Source of the DNA: Emticicia oligotrophica DSM 17448
GTDB taxonomy: Bacteria; Bacteroidota; Bacteroidia; Cytophagales; Spirosomataceae
Assembly (NCBI RefSeq): GCF_000263195.1
Contig: NC_018748.1
Location: 3,100,001 to 3,164,000, forward strand
Direction: 5' to 3'
DNA length: 64,000 nucleotides
Position numbers and translations under genes: made by a program. Numbering within the stretch: the stretch's first letter is position 1; each line of letters starts with the position of its first letter. This document shows positions 18,012 to 25,910 of this stretch, piece after piece. Under the pieces are notes generated by a model. That model was given only the letters and a program-made list of their open reading frames with translations. It made no database searches and was not told the DNA's origin.

Positions 18012-18827
18012 TCAAAATTTATACCCAAATTTCTCAATCTCTTTTTTCCAAAATTCGGTTTCGTAAATATCCCAAGCGTGGCATCCAAAAGGTAAGCCGC
18101 CGTTGAGTTGAAAAGCTTTTTGAGGCAGATGTTCAACACCAAATTTGAGGGCAGTTCGCCAATTAGGAATTCGTAGGTTTGGCCAAAAACGATTCATTTC
18201 AATGCCCCAAAACATATCTTCATTATAGGCTGGGTGTGTCTTTACCTTTTCTAAATATTCTTCAATTTTAGCTTTATTTTTGGGAATTAAACTTAAAAGT
18301 TTTTTCGTACGTCTCAAAGAAAACCCGCCATTGCCAACGGCTCGTTTCATGATAATTTCCTTAGGGCCATATTTGCCATGAAGTTCTTCTTTAAGGTCGA
18401 ACCATAAAGCAATTTTTCGCTTGAAATGCCAAATTAGTTCCTTAATTTTTGAATCAAAGTCAATTTCAATTCGCCACGGAGCTCCAATATAATCATAACC
18501 TTGTTGGCACCAGTATTCTAATTCATCTCGAAAAACAAAAGCATCAAGTTGATAAATAAGCATGAACTCATGTGCCAAAAATCTGCTGTAGAATTCTTCC
18601 GATAAAAGTAAACGATTATAGGTAAGTGTACTTTTAAAAAAAGAATCATCAAATGATTCGAAAGTAATTTGAGGGTATTGCTCTTGTAAAAGGCTTAAAT
18701 TGAGTGTTTGGGGCTTTACAACTATGATAGGGTAATGCCCCAAAACTCGCATCCCTTGGGAAAGCGATATTTGCTCAAACTGACTTAGTTTATCTTGATA
18801 AATAGGTATTATTACACAAACATTCAT
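18012..18827 (-). CDS. DUF5672 family protein, putative glycosyltransferase
   Basis: A 271-residue protein typical of DUF5672, found among capsule and LPS glycosyltransferase genes. Recognisable parts are the N-terminal VIIPIYQDKLSQFEQISLSQ, the YDYIGAPWRIE motif after LIYQLDAFVF, and GNGGFSLRRTKK (a GGFSLR motif shared by GT-A-like enzymes). The C-terminal FGCHAWDIYETEFWKKEI is also family-typical. No signal peptide or membrane span is seen. The neighbouring GT9 and GT4 genes support a role in surface glycan assembly. The catalysed linkage is unknown. Confidence 0.8.
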   Translation of the reverse strand: MNVCVIIPIYQDKLSQFEQISLSQGMRVLGHYPIIVVKPQTLNLSLLQEQYPQITFESFDDSFFKSTLTYNRLLLSEEFYSRFLAHEFMLIYQLDAFVFRDELEYWCQQGYDYIGAPWRIEIDFDSKIKELIWHFKRKIALWFDLKEELHGKYGPKEIIMKRAVGNGGFSLRRTKKLLSLIPKNKAKIEEYLEKVKTHPAYNEDMFWGIEMNRFWPNLRIPNWRTALKFGVEHLPQKAFQLNGGLPFGCHAWDIYETEFWKKEIEKFGYKF

Positions 18828-18864
18828 TCTTTGTGATTAAAATTGAGATGGGGTCGTCCATGCG

Positions 18865-18911
18865 ATTAAGACTAGAGAATAAAGGAAAGTACTTAATTCT
18901 CTAGTCTTAAT
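18865..18911. terminator. Perfect 16-base inverted repeat after the SDR gene
   Basis: 18865-18880 and 18896-18911 are perfect inverted copies with a 15-base loop, starting 7 bases beyond the stop of the first SDR gene (minus strand). There is no T tract after it, so it may be an mRNA 3' end stem rather than a true terminator, or a dispersed repeat. Confidence 0.45.
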
Positions 18912-18917
18912 TCCTAA

Positions 18918-19679
18918 TTAAATTATCGTTCCACCATCAATGGCAAAAATACCACCCGTTGTATAGCCAGATGCGGCCGAAGCTAAATAAAGAGCCATCG
19001 GAGATATTTCTTCGACAGAACCCATACGTGCAATAGGTAAACGTTTAGTAAAATGAGCCAAAACTTTATCATTTTCCCATAAAGCTTGACTGAATTTCGT
19101 TTTTATCAAGCCTGGAGCAATGGCATTTACTCTGATACCAGCTTCTCCCCATTCTTTGGCTAATACTTTGGTAAGCATATTCAATGAAGCTTTACTTACG
19201 CTATAAATACCTAAGCCGGGGTCAGGTGTATGTCCAGCAATGCTACTGATATTAATGATACTGCCACCCCCGCGTGCTTTCATGATTGGATGAACCATTT
19301 TAGCTAATTCAAAAGGTGCTTTAACGTTGATTTGCATAATCTTGTCGAATGCACTATCTGAACACTCTAATGAAGGTCCATAAACAGGGTTAGTTGCTGC
19401 ATTATTGACTAGAATATCAATACCACCGTAAATTTCAACCGTTTTTTCTACTAATTGACGAAGTTGCTCCATATCGCCTGCGTGTGCAGCTATGCCCACA
19501 CATTCGCCCCCTTCGGCTTTTATTTCTGCGGCCAATTCATCTAAATCGGCTTGTTTTCTACTACTAATGACTACTTTTGCACCATAAGCTGCATAGATTC
19601 TAGCAATTGCTTCACCAATTCCTTTGCTAGCTCCTGTAATCACTGCTACTTTATCTGTTAAATCGAATACATTTTTCAT
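18918..19679 (-). CDS. Short-chain dehydrogenase/reductase (SDR)
   Basis: A 253-residue classical SDR. The NAD(P)-binding TGASKGIGEA is at 15-24, the NNAA motif at about 91-94, the catalytic serine in INISSIAGH and the YSVSK catalytic pair are all intact. The C-terminal APGLIKTKFSQALWEN and DGG ending are family-typical. Sequence style resembles the DHRS4/glucose dehydrogenase-like subgroup, but the substrate is not assignable. It lies 67 bases downstream of a second SDR gene on the same strand, and both sit in a presumed glycan or lipid cluster. Co-transcription is likely. Confidence 0.88.
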   Translation of the reverse strand: MKNVFDLTDKVAVITGASKGIGEAIARIYAAYGAKVVISSRKQADLDELAAEIKAEGGECVGIAAHAGDMEQLRQLVEKTVEIYGGIDILVNNAATNPVYGPSLECSDSAFDKIMQINVKAPFELAKMVHPIMKARGGGSIINISSIAGHTPDPGLGIYSVSKASLNMLTKVLAKEWGEAGIRVNAIAPGLIKTKFSQALWENDKVLAHFTKRLPIARMGSVEEISPMALYLASAASGYTTGGIFAIDGGTII

Positions 19680-19746
19680 ACTGTGTAAATTTTAAATGGT
19701 TGATAGTTTTTGATAGTTTGAATACAGCACCTCTTGATGTGTTGGG

Positions 19747-20499
19747 CTACTGCAAAATCAGTCCACCATCTAAAATTATGCTTTGACCTGTAATGAATGA
19801 AGACTCTTCGGCAGCTAAATAAAGAATAGCACTGGCAATTTCTTCGGGTTTGCCAAAACGTTTCATAGGAGTGGCGTGTTGAAGAGCTTCTAAATAAGCA
19901 TCGTCGGTATCTGCACTTTCAAGCATTGGGGTTTGGGTAAAACCCGGACAAACAGCATTGATTCGGATACCATGTTTGGCGTATTCTATTCCTGCTGTTT
20001 TAGTCATACCTACAACGGCGTGTTTACTAGCTGAATAGGCGATATGACCAACCATTCCCAGATGTCCAGCAACAGAGGCGATGTTTACGATATTTCCGCT
20101 ACGCTGTGCAATAAAATGCTGAAGGGAAACCCTCATGCAATTCCAAAGACCTTTGACGTTGACATTGATTACTTTATCGAAATCTTCTTCAGGATATTTA
20201 TCTGTACGAACTCTTGGTCCAAGAACTCCCGCAGAATTTACTAAAATATCGAATCTTCCCAATCTACTGATGGTTTGTTCAATCATTCTTTGCACATCAT
20301 CAAGGTCAGTTACATTGACTCTTATAAATGAAGCTTCGCCACCATTGGTTTCGATTTCTTCTACTACATCATCACCGATTTTCTCAGATAAATCGGCAAT
20401 CATTACTTTGGCACCTTCCTTGGCGAATAAAATAGCTGCTGCTTTGCCAATACCAGAGTTGCCCCCAGTAATGACAACAACTTTGTCTTTAAATCTCAT
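19747..20499 (-). CDS. Short-chain dehydrogenase/reductase (SDR), second copy
   Basis: A 250-residue classical SDR: TGGNSGIGKA at 11-20, NSAG motif, catalytic serine in NIVNIASVAGH and YSASK are intact, with the C-terminal DGGLILQ. It is clearly a paralogue of the neighbouring SDR in fold, but the sequences are not close. Substrate unknown. It is separated by 85 bases from the upstream methyltransferase gene, and a short palindromic repeat (20531-20549) lies in that gap. Confidence 0.88.
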   Translation of the reverse strand: MRFKDKVVVITGGNSGIGKAAAILFAKEGAKVMIADLSEKIGDDVVEEIETNGGEASFIRVNVTDLDDVQRMIEQTISRLGRFDILVNSAGVLGPRVRTDKYPEEDFDKVINVNVKGLWNCMRVSLQHFIAQRSGNIVNIASVAGHLGMVGHIAYSASKHAVVGMTKTAGIEYAKHGIRINAVCPGFTQTPMLESADTDDAYLEALQHATPMKRFGKPEEIASAILYLAAEESSFITGQSIILDGGLILQ

Positions 20500-20530
20500 T
20501 AGTTAATTATTATTTGGTTGATAGATGTAG

Positions 20531-20549
20531 CACAATCCTCTGAATTGTG
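20531..20549. repeat. Short palindromic repeat, CACAAT type (copy 1)
   Basis: CACAATCC, TCT, GAATTGTG (8-base stem with one mismatch). It matches 50458-50476 in 18 of 19 positions. It lies in the gap between the SDR and methyltransferase genes. Confidence 0.65.
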
Positions 20550-20584
20550 TATTGATGAATTTATTAGCAATTTATAAAAATGCC

Positions 20585-21355
20585 TTACTTTTTTTCACAG
20601 AAGTAAACAATTTCTTCGCTTGGTAAAGAATAACGCTTCACTAATTCTTTCGGCATTTTCATTACAAAATCGTCTTCTGTTACGGTAAAACCTGCTTTTT
20701 CAAGTTCACGCCCATAATCACGCCCAAACAGACGAAGGTGGTCGTTTTGCCAGAAAACACGTTCACGTTCACGTGGGTCGGTGATTGTTGGGTCTTCGAA
20801 TGTATGTTCTTTTGTCCAATCTTGTGGTGATTGAATAATCGCCCAACCATTTGGTTTTAAAACTCTGTATAGCTCCGACATGGCTTTGTGGTAGTCATCA
20901 ACGTGCTCCATTACGTGATTACAGATGGCTACATCAAAGGTATTTGCTTCAAATGGAATCTGATGAATATCCATTTTAACTTTAGCTAATGGCGATTCAA
21001 TATCAGCCGTGATATAATCTAAATTTTTCATGGACTCGAAACGGTCGATGAAACAATATTCAGGTGCAACGTGTAATACTTTTAGGTTTTCTGCCTTAAA
21101 GAAATTAGTGCGTTCTTTTAGATAAAGGGCCATTAATCTGTGGCGTTCGAGTGCCAAACAGTTTGGACAAAGTGCATTTGGACGAGAAACTAAGCGGCCA
21201 TAAGGCATAAATTTAGTCAGTTTCGCATCACATACTGTACATTCAACGGTATTTCCTTTTAGGAAAAAAGTATATATTTTAAGTGGAATATGGCTAAATA
21301 GCTGTAAATATTTACGTGGGATAAAGCGGAGTAAAAGACTAATAATTTTGCCCAT
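20585..21355 (-). CDS. Class I SAM-dependent methyltransferase with Cys-rich N-terminal segment
   Basis: A 256-residue protein. An N-terminal region (about 36-70) has CTVC and CPNC pairs that could bind a zinc ion. The methyltransferase domain (about 85-215) has a SAM-binding strand LKVLHVAPEY, the acidic loop DYITADIES, and the post-motif DVAICNHVMEHVDDYHKAM that marks class I methyltransferases. It resembles methyltransferases near LPS and exopolysaccharide genes; the substrate is not determinable. It is the first gene of the minus-strand group ending at the GT4 gene. Confidence 0.82.
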   Translation of the reverse strand: MGKIISLLLRFIPRKYLQLFSHIPLKIYTFFLKGNTVECTVCDAKLTKFMPYGRLVSRPNALCPNCLALERHRLMALYLKERTNFFKAENLKVLHVAPEYCFIDRFESMKNLDYITADIESPLAKVKMDIHQIPFEANTFDVAICNHVMEHVDDYHKAMSELYRVLKPNGWAIIQSPQDWTKEHTFEDPTITDPRERERVFWQNDHLRLFGRDYGRELEKAGFTVTEDDFVMKMPKELVKRYSLPSEEIVYFCEKK

Positions 21356-21456
21356 TCTTTTAGGAGTGCTATTTTAGGAGTGCTGAACTAATTGTTATTA
21401 AAGGTTTAATTACTACCTTAAAAAACGAATAATTCATTACTGATTGTTGATAATTA

Positions 21457-21488
21457 TTGAAACTTTGCCTCAAAATTAGTTATTTTTG
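21457..21488 (+). promoter_or_regulatory. Bacteroidota-type promoter of the small membrane protein
   Basis: TTG at 21457-21459, a 21-base spacer, then TATTTTTG at 21481-21488. The -7 box overlaps the annotated GTG start, which shows that translation must begin further downstream. Confidence 0.6.
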
Positions 21489-21529
21489 TGGTTAGATTTT
21501 ACACCAAGAACGATAAAGATTCAATTAAG

Positions 21530-21883
21530 ATGGAACTAAAAAATAAAAAACCGCCTGGAAAGAAAATGTTGAAACGAATGAGTCTTTATACCAAATGGTT
21601 ACTTTCTTCAGTAGGAGGGCTATTATTGATTGGCTTTGGATTAAGCCTTTTTAGCGAAGCAGGGCATTTAAAGCATACAAATGAACCTTTTTTGCGTTGG
21701 TTTTTGCTCGGTACTTATAGCCTAATTATGATTTGCAGTGGTTTATCTGTATTTGGGCAAGGGATTATATTCAAAGTCAGAATTGAGAATAAGAAGCTAA
21801 TTAAAAAGGCTCTCAAACAGAGAGAAAAAGTAGCAAAGAAAAAACTTACAATTACAAAAATAGACAATTCTAAGATAGAATAG
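21530..21883 (+). CDS. Small inner-membrane protein of unknown function (two TM segments)
   Basis: I chose the ATG at 21530 instead of the GTG at 21488, because the GTG lies inside a good -7 promoter box. The resulting 117-residue protein has a basic N-terminus (KKPPGKKMLKR), two hydrophobic segments (about 22-41 and 56-76) and a strongly basic C-terminal tail (LKQREKVAKKKLTITK). No known domain is recognised. It stands alone, divergent from the methyltransferase gene and upstream of the stress-like gene. Confidence 0.7.
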   Translation: MELKNKKPPGKKMLKRMSLYTKWLLSSVGGLLLIGFGLSLFSEAGHLKHTNEPFLRWFLLGTYSLIMICSGLSVFGQGIIFKVRIENKKLIKKALKQREKVAKKKLTITKIDNSKIE

Positions 21884-21928
21884 TATTATATTGCAAATAA
21901 GTATTTGTACTTAGATTTTGTGTGTAAA

Positions 21929-21987
21929 TATTTGATAATCAAATACTTGTATATTGTTGACTTTGTTTATAATTTTGCAAAATTATA
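21929..21987 (+). promoter_or_regulatory. Promoter with dense palindromes upstream of the stress-like gene
   Basis: TTG at 21947-21949, a 20-base spacer and TAATTTTG at 21970-21977 form a Bacteroidota promoter. The -7 box sits inside a perfect 20-base palindrome (21968-21987). A second palindrome TATTTGA-TAA-TCAAATA lies at 21929-21945. This is a plausible regulator binding region. Confidence 0.5.
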
Positions 21988-22009
21988 AAACTAATTAATT
22001 TAATATTGC

Positions 22010-22903
22010 ATGGCATCATGCATATTAGATTTGTATTTGTACATGACTTTTTTTTCAGCAAAAGATGCTGCAGTATTGCCAAGTGTTCAATATTCCAGAA
22101 ATATTCTAATTGCAATTGACTTAGGGCCTTATTCCGAAATTCAATTGACCTACACACTACTTCTCACCAAAGATTTTCCATGTAATTATACGGTTGTACA
22201 TTGCATGAAAGAAAATGAAGATGAAATTGCTTTATCTAAAAAAATTGATGAAATAGTTAGAAAAGCATCTTATAATCTTTCGTTATCAGTAGAAAAAAAA
22301 ATAGTTAAAGTTTTTTCGAAAAATAATCTACTCGCAACAATTAATGAGATTCATGCTCAGAATTTTCAATCTTGTGTATTTGTAGGAACTTCGAATAGTA
22401 TAGAATCTACCAAAATGAGTCGGCTGACTTCTCAACTCTTATTGCAGAGTGATTTAAACCTATTTGTTATTCCGCCAGACGTGATACTTTCATTTCCAAC
22501 TAACATAAGTATTTTAGTCGAAACTACTCATCCAGAAAGTATCGAAAAATTAACAGGATTTAATAGATACATTTCGCACTATAACGCTTTTTTGAACTTT
22601 GTCATCTTTGCAGATAATCAAGATGATTTAGTGCATTGCCAGTGTGTGGCTAAAGATTACAAAGCGTTTTTTCGAGAAAGCTATACGTTTACCTTTGTTG
22701 CTCAGTGTGATAAGTCTTACTATAACTTTTTGAAATATATTAAAGAGACTCAATGCGAGAGCGTTGTGATACCTTGGAGTAGCGATTCGGATTTTTTTAG
22801 GCCGTTTATTGAAAATGAAGATGTTAAGATTCCTTTTAGTCCAAAGATTCCGATATTTTTTTCTAAAAGAAGAGAGCCTATTGAAGCTGCATTTGAGTTT
22901 TAA
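22010..22903 (+). CDS. Universal-stress-protein-like tandem-domain protein (degenerate)
   Basis: A 297-residue cytosolic protein. The region after residue about 28 (YSRNILIAIDLG..SEIQLTYTLLL) looks like a Usp opening strand and helix, and the segment VFVGTSNSIESTKMSRLTSQLLLQS followed by LFVIPPD resembles the end of a Usp domain. A second, weaker half follows (about 160-285). The usual ATP-binding glycine pattern is not obvious, so it is degenerate or a different Rossmann-like protein. A start at residue 12 (ATG 22043) is possible. The promoter palindromes suggest regulated expression. Alternative: unrelated family of alpha/beta fold. Confidence 0.55.
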   Translation: MASCILDLYLYMTFFSAKDAAVLPSVQYSRNILIAIDLGPYSEIQLTYTLLLTKDFPCNYTVVHCMKENEDEIALSKKIDEIVRKASYNLSLSVEKKIVKVFSKNNLLATINEIHAQNFQSCVFVGTSNSIESTKMSRLTSQLLLQSDLNLFVIPPDVILSFPTNISILVETTHPESIEKLTGFNRYISHYNAFLNFVIFADNQDDLVHCQCVAKDYKAFFRESYTFTFVAQCDKSYYNFLKYIKETQCESVVIPWSSDSDFFRPFIENEDVKIPFSPKIPIFFSKRREPIEAAFEF

Positions 22904-22904
22904 C

Positions 22905-22942
22905 AAAAAAAAGAGACAACCCTAAAGTTGTCTCTTTTTTTT
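22905..22942. terminator. Bidirectional intrinsic terminator
   Basis: Perfect 16-base inverted repeat (22905-22920 with 22927-22942) with a 6-base loop, A tract on the left and T tract on the right. It serves the stress-like gene (+) and the small basic protein gene (-). Confidence 0.92.
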
Positions 22943-22960
22943 GAAATGCTTTATTAAGAA

Positions 22961-23104
22961 TTATTTAGCAAACTCAGCTTTCAATTCTTCTGCATCTACA
23001 CGCTTAATATCTACTTTTAAAGATAAACGTTTGATGGTTGCAATTCTATTTTTAGCTACTGCTTGATTTCTTTTTGCTTTACGCTTCAATCGTGTTACTG
23101 CCAT
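22961..23104 (-). CDS. Small basic protein of 47 residues
   Basis: The longer frame to 23302 is not supported. The ATG at 23104 gives MAVTRLKRKAKRNQAVAKNR and onward, 47 residues, rich in Lys and Arg in the first half (about 10 of the first 26) and more acidic at the end (VDAEELKAEF). A promoter with correct spacing lies at 23206-23236 and a terminator follows the stop, so it is a free-standing transcription unit. It could bind RNA or DNA, for instance a ribosome-associated factor, but no family is recognised with certainty. Confidence 0.7.
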   Translation of the reverse strand: MAVTRLKRKAKRNQAVAKNRIATIKRLSLKVDIKRVDAEELKAEFAK

Positions 23105-23205
23105 TGTATTATGTATTTTAAACCCCAAAACCCATTTTCTAATGAGATTTAGAGCATAGTAAAAAATTTTTTGGAATATCAGTGACCCCATTTTGGGGTT
23201 TGGGG

Positions 23206-23236
23206 CAAAATTAGGGTGCAAAGCTACAAAAATCAA
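23206..23236 (-). promoter_or_regulatory. Bacteroidota-type promoter of the small basic protein
   Basis: On the minus strand TTG (23234-23236), a 20-base spacer and TAATTTTG (23206-23213). The leader to the ATG at 23104 is about 95 bases and contains a GC-rich inverted repeat (ACCCCA and TGGGGT, 23185-23199). Confidence 0.6.
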
Positions 23237-23387
23237 TTCACATTTAATAATTAACAATAACTTTTTTAAGCTATTTTTGTGGCAAAGAAAAATAATTATC
23301 AAAAATACACCGTCTTTACCAAAGTTTTGACGGTATTTCGAAGGTTTTGTTCTATTTCATGAACACTTCGAAAACACTTAAAATAAA

Positions 23388-24749
23388 ATGAGTAAACCAA
23401 GTTTAGCAAGAGGAACACGTGATTTTGGACCATCGGTGATGGTTAAGCGAAATTTTATCTTTGATACAATCAAACGCACTTTTCAAAAGTTTGGTTTTCA
23501 GCCAATTGAAACACCTACTATCGAAAATCTTTCGGTATTAATGGGTAAATATGGTGATGAAGGCGACCAACTTTTATTTAAAATTTTGAATTCAGGCGAT
23601 TTCGCAAAAGACCTGAGTCAAAAAGACCTTGATGAAGGTTCGAAGAAGCTTACACACAAAATCTCGGAGAAAGGTTTGCGTTATGACTTAACGGTTCCGT
23701 TTGCTCGCTTTGTGGTGATGAATCGCAACGATTTGGTAATGCCATTTAAACGTTATCAAATTCAACCAGTTTGGCGTGCAGACCGCCCCCAGAAAGGTCG
23801 TTACCGTGAGTTTTACCAATGTGATGCCGATGTAGTAGGAACCGATTCATTAATTTGTGAAGCGGAAATCGTATTGATGTTGCAAGAAATTCTCCAAAAC
23901 TTAGGAATCAAAAACTTTACGATAAAAATTAATAACCGTAAAATTTTATCAGGCATTGCAGAAGTAATAGGGGTGAAGGGTAGCGAGGTTCCGCTTACAG
24001 TAGCTATTGATAAGCTAGATAAAATTGGCAAAGAAAAAGTAGAAGAAGAACTCCGTGAACGTGGTTTTTCGGAAGAAGCTATTGGAAAACTACAACCAAT
24101 TTTTGAAATTCAAGGTAATGATACACAGGTTTTCGAGAAACTACGTTTGTGGTTAAAAGATTCGGAAACAGGCTTGAAAGGAATCGAGGAGTTAGAGAAA
24201 GTATGGAGTTTGGTAGAAGGATTTGGCTTGACTAATGCTCAAACCCAACTTGATATTACGCTTGCCCGTGGACTGAGCTATTATACAGGTGCAATTTTTG
24301 AAGTGAAAGCCAACGGCGTACAAATTGGAAGTATTTCGGGTGGTGGCCGTTATGATAATCTGACGGGTACTTTCGGAATGCCAGGGCTTTCGGGCGTTGG
24401 TATTTCATTGGGGGTTGACCGTATCTTTGATGTGATGGAAGAATTGAATTTATTTCCAGATAATCAGGATGTTACGACTAAAGTTTTGGTTACGAATTTC
24501 GATGCAGAAGCTGAAAAATATTCATTGCCACTTTTAAAACAACTGCGTGATGCAGGAATCAATGCCGAAATTTACCCTGAATCAAGTAAAATCAAAAAAC
24601 AATTTGATTACGCCAATCGCAAGAATATTCCATTTGTTATCGTTGTAGGTTCAGATGAAATACAATCAGGTGAACTTACTCTAAAAAACATGGAACTCGG
24701 AGAGCAAGAGAAGCTAAGTATAGACCTAATTATAGAAAAGCTAAAATAA
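23388..24749 (+). CDS. hisS: Histidyl-tRNA synthetase
   Basis: A 453-residue class II synthetase. It has the opening GTRDFGP, motif 2 region (RPQKGRYREFYQCDADVVG), the histidine A motif DITLARGLSYYTG, motif 3 in GGGRYDNLTGTF and GVGISLGVDRI, and the C-terminal anticodon-binding domain (about 365-453). It charges tRNA-His. All key motifs are intact. The downstream mltG gene starts 6 bases after the stop, so they form an operon. Confidence 0.97.
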   Translation: MSKPSLARGTRDFGPSVMVKRNFIFDTIKRTFQKFGFQPIETPTIENLSVLMGKYGDEGDQLLFKILNSGDFAKDLSQKDLDEGSKKLTHKISEKGLRYDLTVPFARFVVMNRNDLVMPFKRYQIQPVWRADRPQKGRYREFYQCDADVVGTDSLICEAEIVLMLQEILQNLGIKNFTIKINNRKILSGIAEVIGVKGSEVPLTVAIDKLDKIGKEKVEEELRERGFSEEAIGKLQPIFEIQGNDTQVFEKLRLWLKDSETGLKGIEELEKVWSLVEGFGLTNAQTQLDITLARGLSYYTGAIFEVKANGVQIGSISGGGRYDNLTGTFGMPGLSGVGISLGVDRIFDVMEELNLFPDNQDVTTKVLVTNFDAEAEKYSLPLLKQLRDAGINAEIYPESSKIKKQFDYANRKNIPFVIVVGSDEIQSGELTLKNMELGEQEKLSIDLIIEKLK

Positions 24750-24755
24750 AAATCA

Positions 24756-25793
24756 ATGTTAAAAAATAGAAAATTTATTGCCTACGCATTAGTTGTTGTT
24801 ACGACTGTGGCGGCTACTCTAACCTTTTATTTTTGGCAAGTAGCCAATAGTGCAAACCTAAATGTTGATGGTAAAAAAGATTTTGTATTGTATATTCCAA
24901 CGGGAGGAACTTACAAAAGTGTAGTTGATTCTTTGCATGAGCATAAAATGATTCATGATGAAATATCTTTTCAGTTTTTATCAAAATGGATGAGTTATCC
25001 TGAAAAAGTAAAAGCTGGTAGATATATTATCAAACCTAATTCAGGAAATAGAGAAGTACTTTCAAGATTACGCCGAGGCCAGCAAGATGAGGTACGTCTG
25101 ACATTCAATAATGTTCGTCTTAAATCTGACCTCATCAAGAAAATGGGTGGTCGTTTTGAATTCAAAACTGAAGATTTAGTGGCACTTCTGCGTAATCCAG
25201 AGGCTTGTCAAAAATATGGATTCGATACAACTACAATTATGTGTATGTTTTTGCCTAATACTTATTTTATCAGATGGACAACCACACCTGAGAAATTTAT
25301 GGCAAGAATGCACGATGAATACAATAAGTATTGGACTAACGAACGCCTTTCACAAGCTAAATCAATCAATATGACGCCAATTCAAGTGGCAATTTTAGCT
25401 TCGATTGTGCAATCTGAAACCAATAAAGTTGATGAAATGCCACGTGTAGCAGGTGCTTATATCAATCGTATGGCGGCTAATATGCCATTACAAGCAGACC
25501 CAACTGTAAAATTTGCCGTAGGTGATTTTAGTTTACGCCGAATTCTTTACAAGCACCTTTCTATCAATTCGCCGTATAATACTTATAAAAACACTGGTTT
25601 ACCTCCGGGCCCAATTGCTTTGCCAGAACCAGTAGCTTTGAATGCTGTGCTTAACTATGAGCGTCATAAATACATGTATTTTTGTGCGAAAGAAGATTTT
25701 TCGGGCTATCATAATTTCGCCGAAACCTTCCAAGAACACACCAATAATGCTCGTATCTTCCAAGAAGCTCTTGATAAAGCTAATATTAAGTAA
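24756..25793 (+). CDS. mltG: Endolytic transglycosylase MltG
   Basis: A 345-residue protein with one N-terminal membrane segment (about 7-28), a LysM-like periplasmic region and the YceG-type catalytic domain (about 145-345). The catalytic Glu lies in SIVQSETNKVDEMPRVAGAY; the C-terminal part has SPYNTYKNTGLPPGPIALPE and the NYERHKYMYFCAKED motif. It cuts nascent peptidoglycan strands and limits their length. It is expressed from the hisS operon. A strong terminator follows. Confidence 0.93.
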   Translation: MLKNRKFIAYALVVVTTVAATLTFYFWQVANSANLNVDGKKDFVLYIPTGGTYKSVVDSLHEHKMIHDEISFQFLSKWMSYPEKVKAGRYIIKPNSGNREVLSRLRRGQQDEVRLTFNNVRLKSDLIKKMGGRFEFKTEDLVALLRNPEACQKYGFDTTTIMCMFLPNTYFIRWTTTPEKFMARMHDEYNKYWTNERLSQAKSINMTPIQVAILASIVQSETNKVDEMPRVAGAYINRMAANMPLQADPTVKFAVGDFSLRRILYKHLSINSPYNTYKNTGLPPGPIALPEPVALNAVLNYERHKYMYFCAKEDFSGYHNFAETFQEHTNNARIFQEALDKANIK

Positions 25794-25837
25794 TTATTAA
25801 CTGAATAAAATAGCACAGAGTTATTCAAATGATATTC

Positions 25838-25876
25838 AAAAAAGCGAGGTAAGCAATAAGTTTACCTCGCTTTTTT
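25838..25876 (+). terminator. Intrinsic terminator of hisS-mltG
   Basis: 15-base perfect stem (25838-25852 with 25862-25876), with a GC-rich core (GCGAGG), a 9-base loop and a run of six T residues at the end. Confidence 0.92.
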
Positions 25877-25910
25877 GTTAATTTGCACCAACAAACTATA
25901 AACCTAACTT

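Noticed and set aside
21488-21529. N-terminal extension of the small membrane protein from GTG
   Set aside because: The GTG lies in the -7 promoter box, so it cannot be translated from that transcript.
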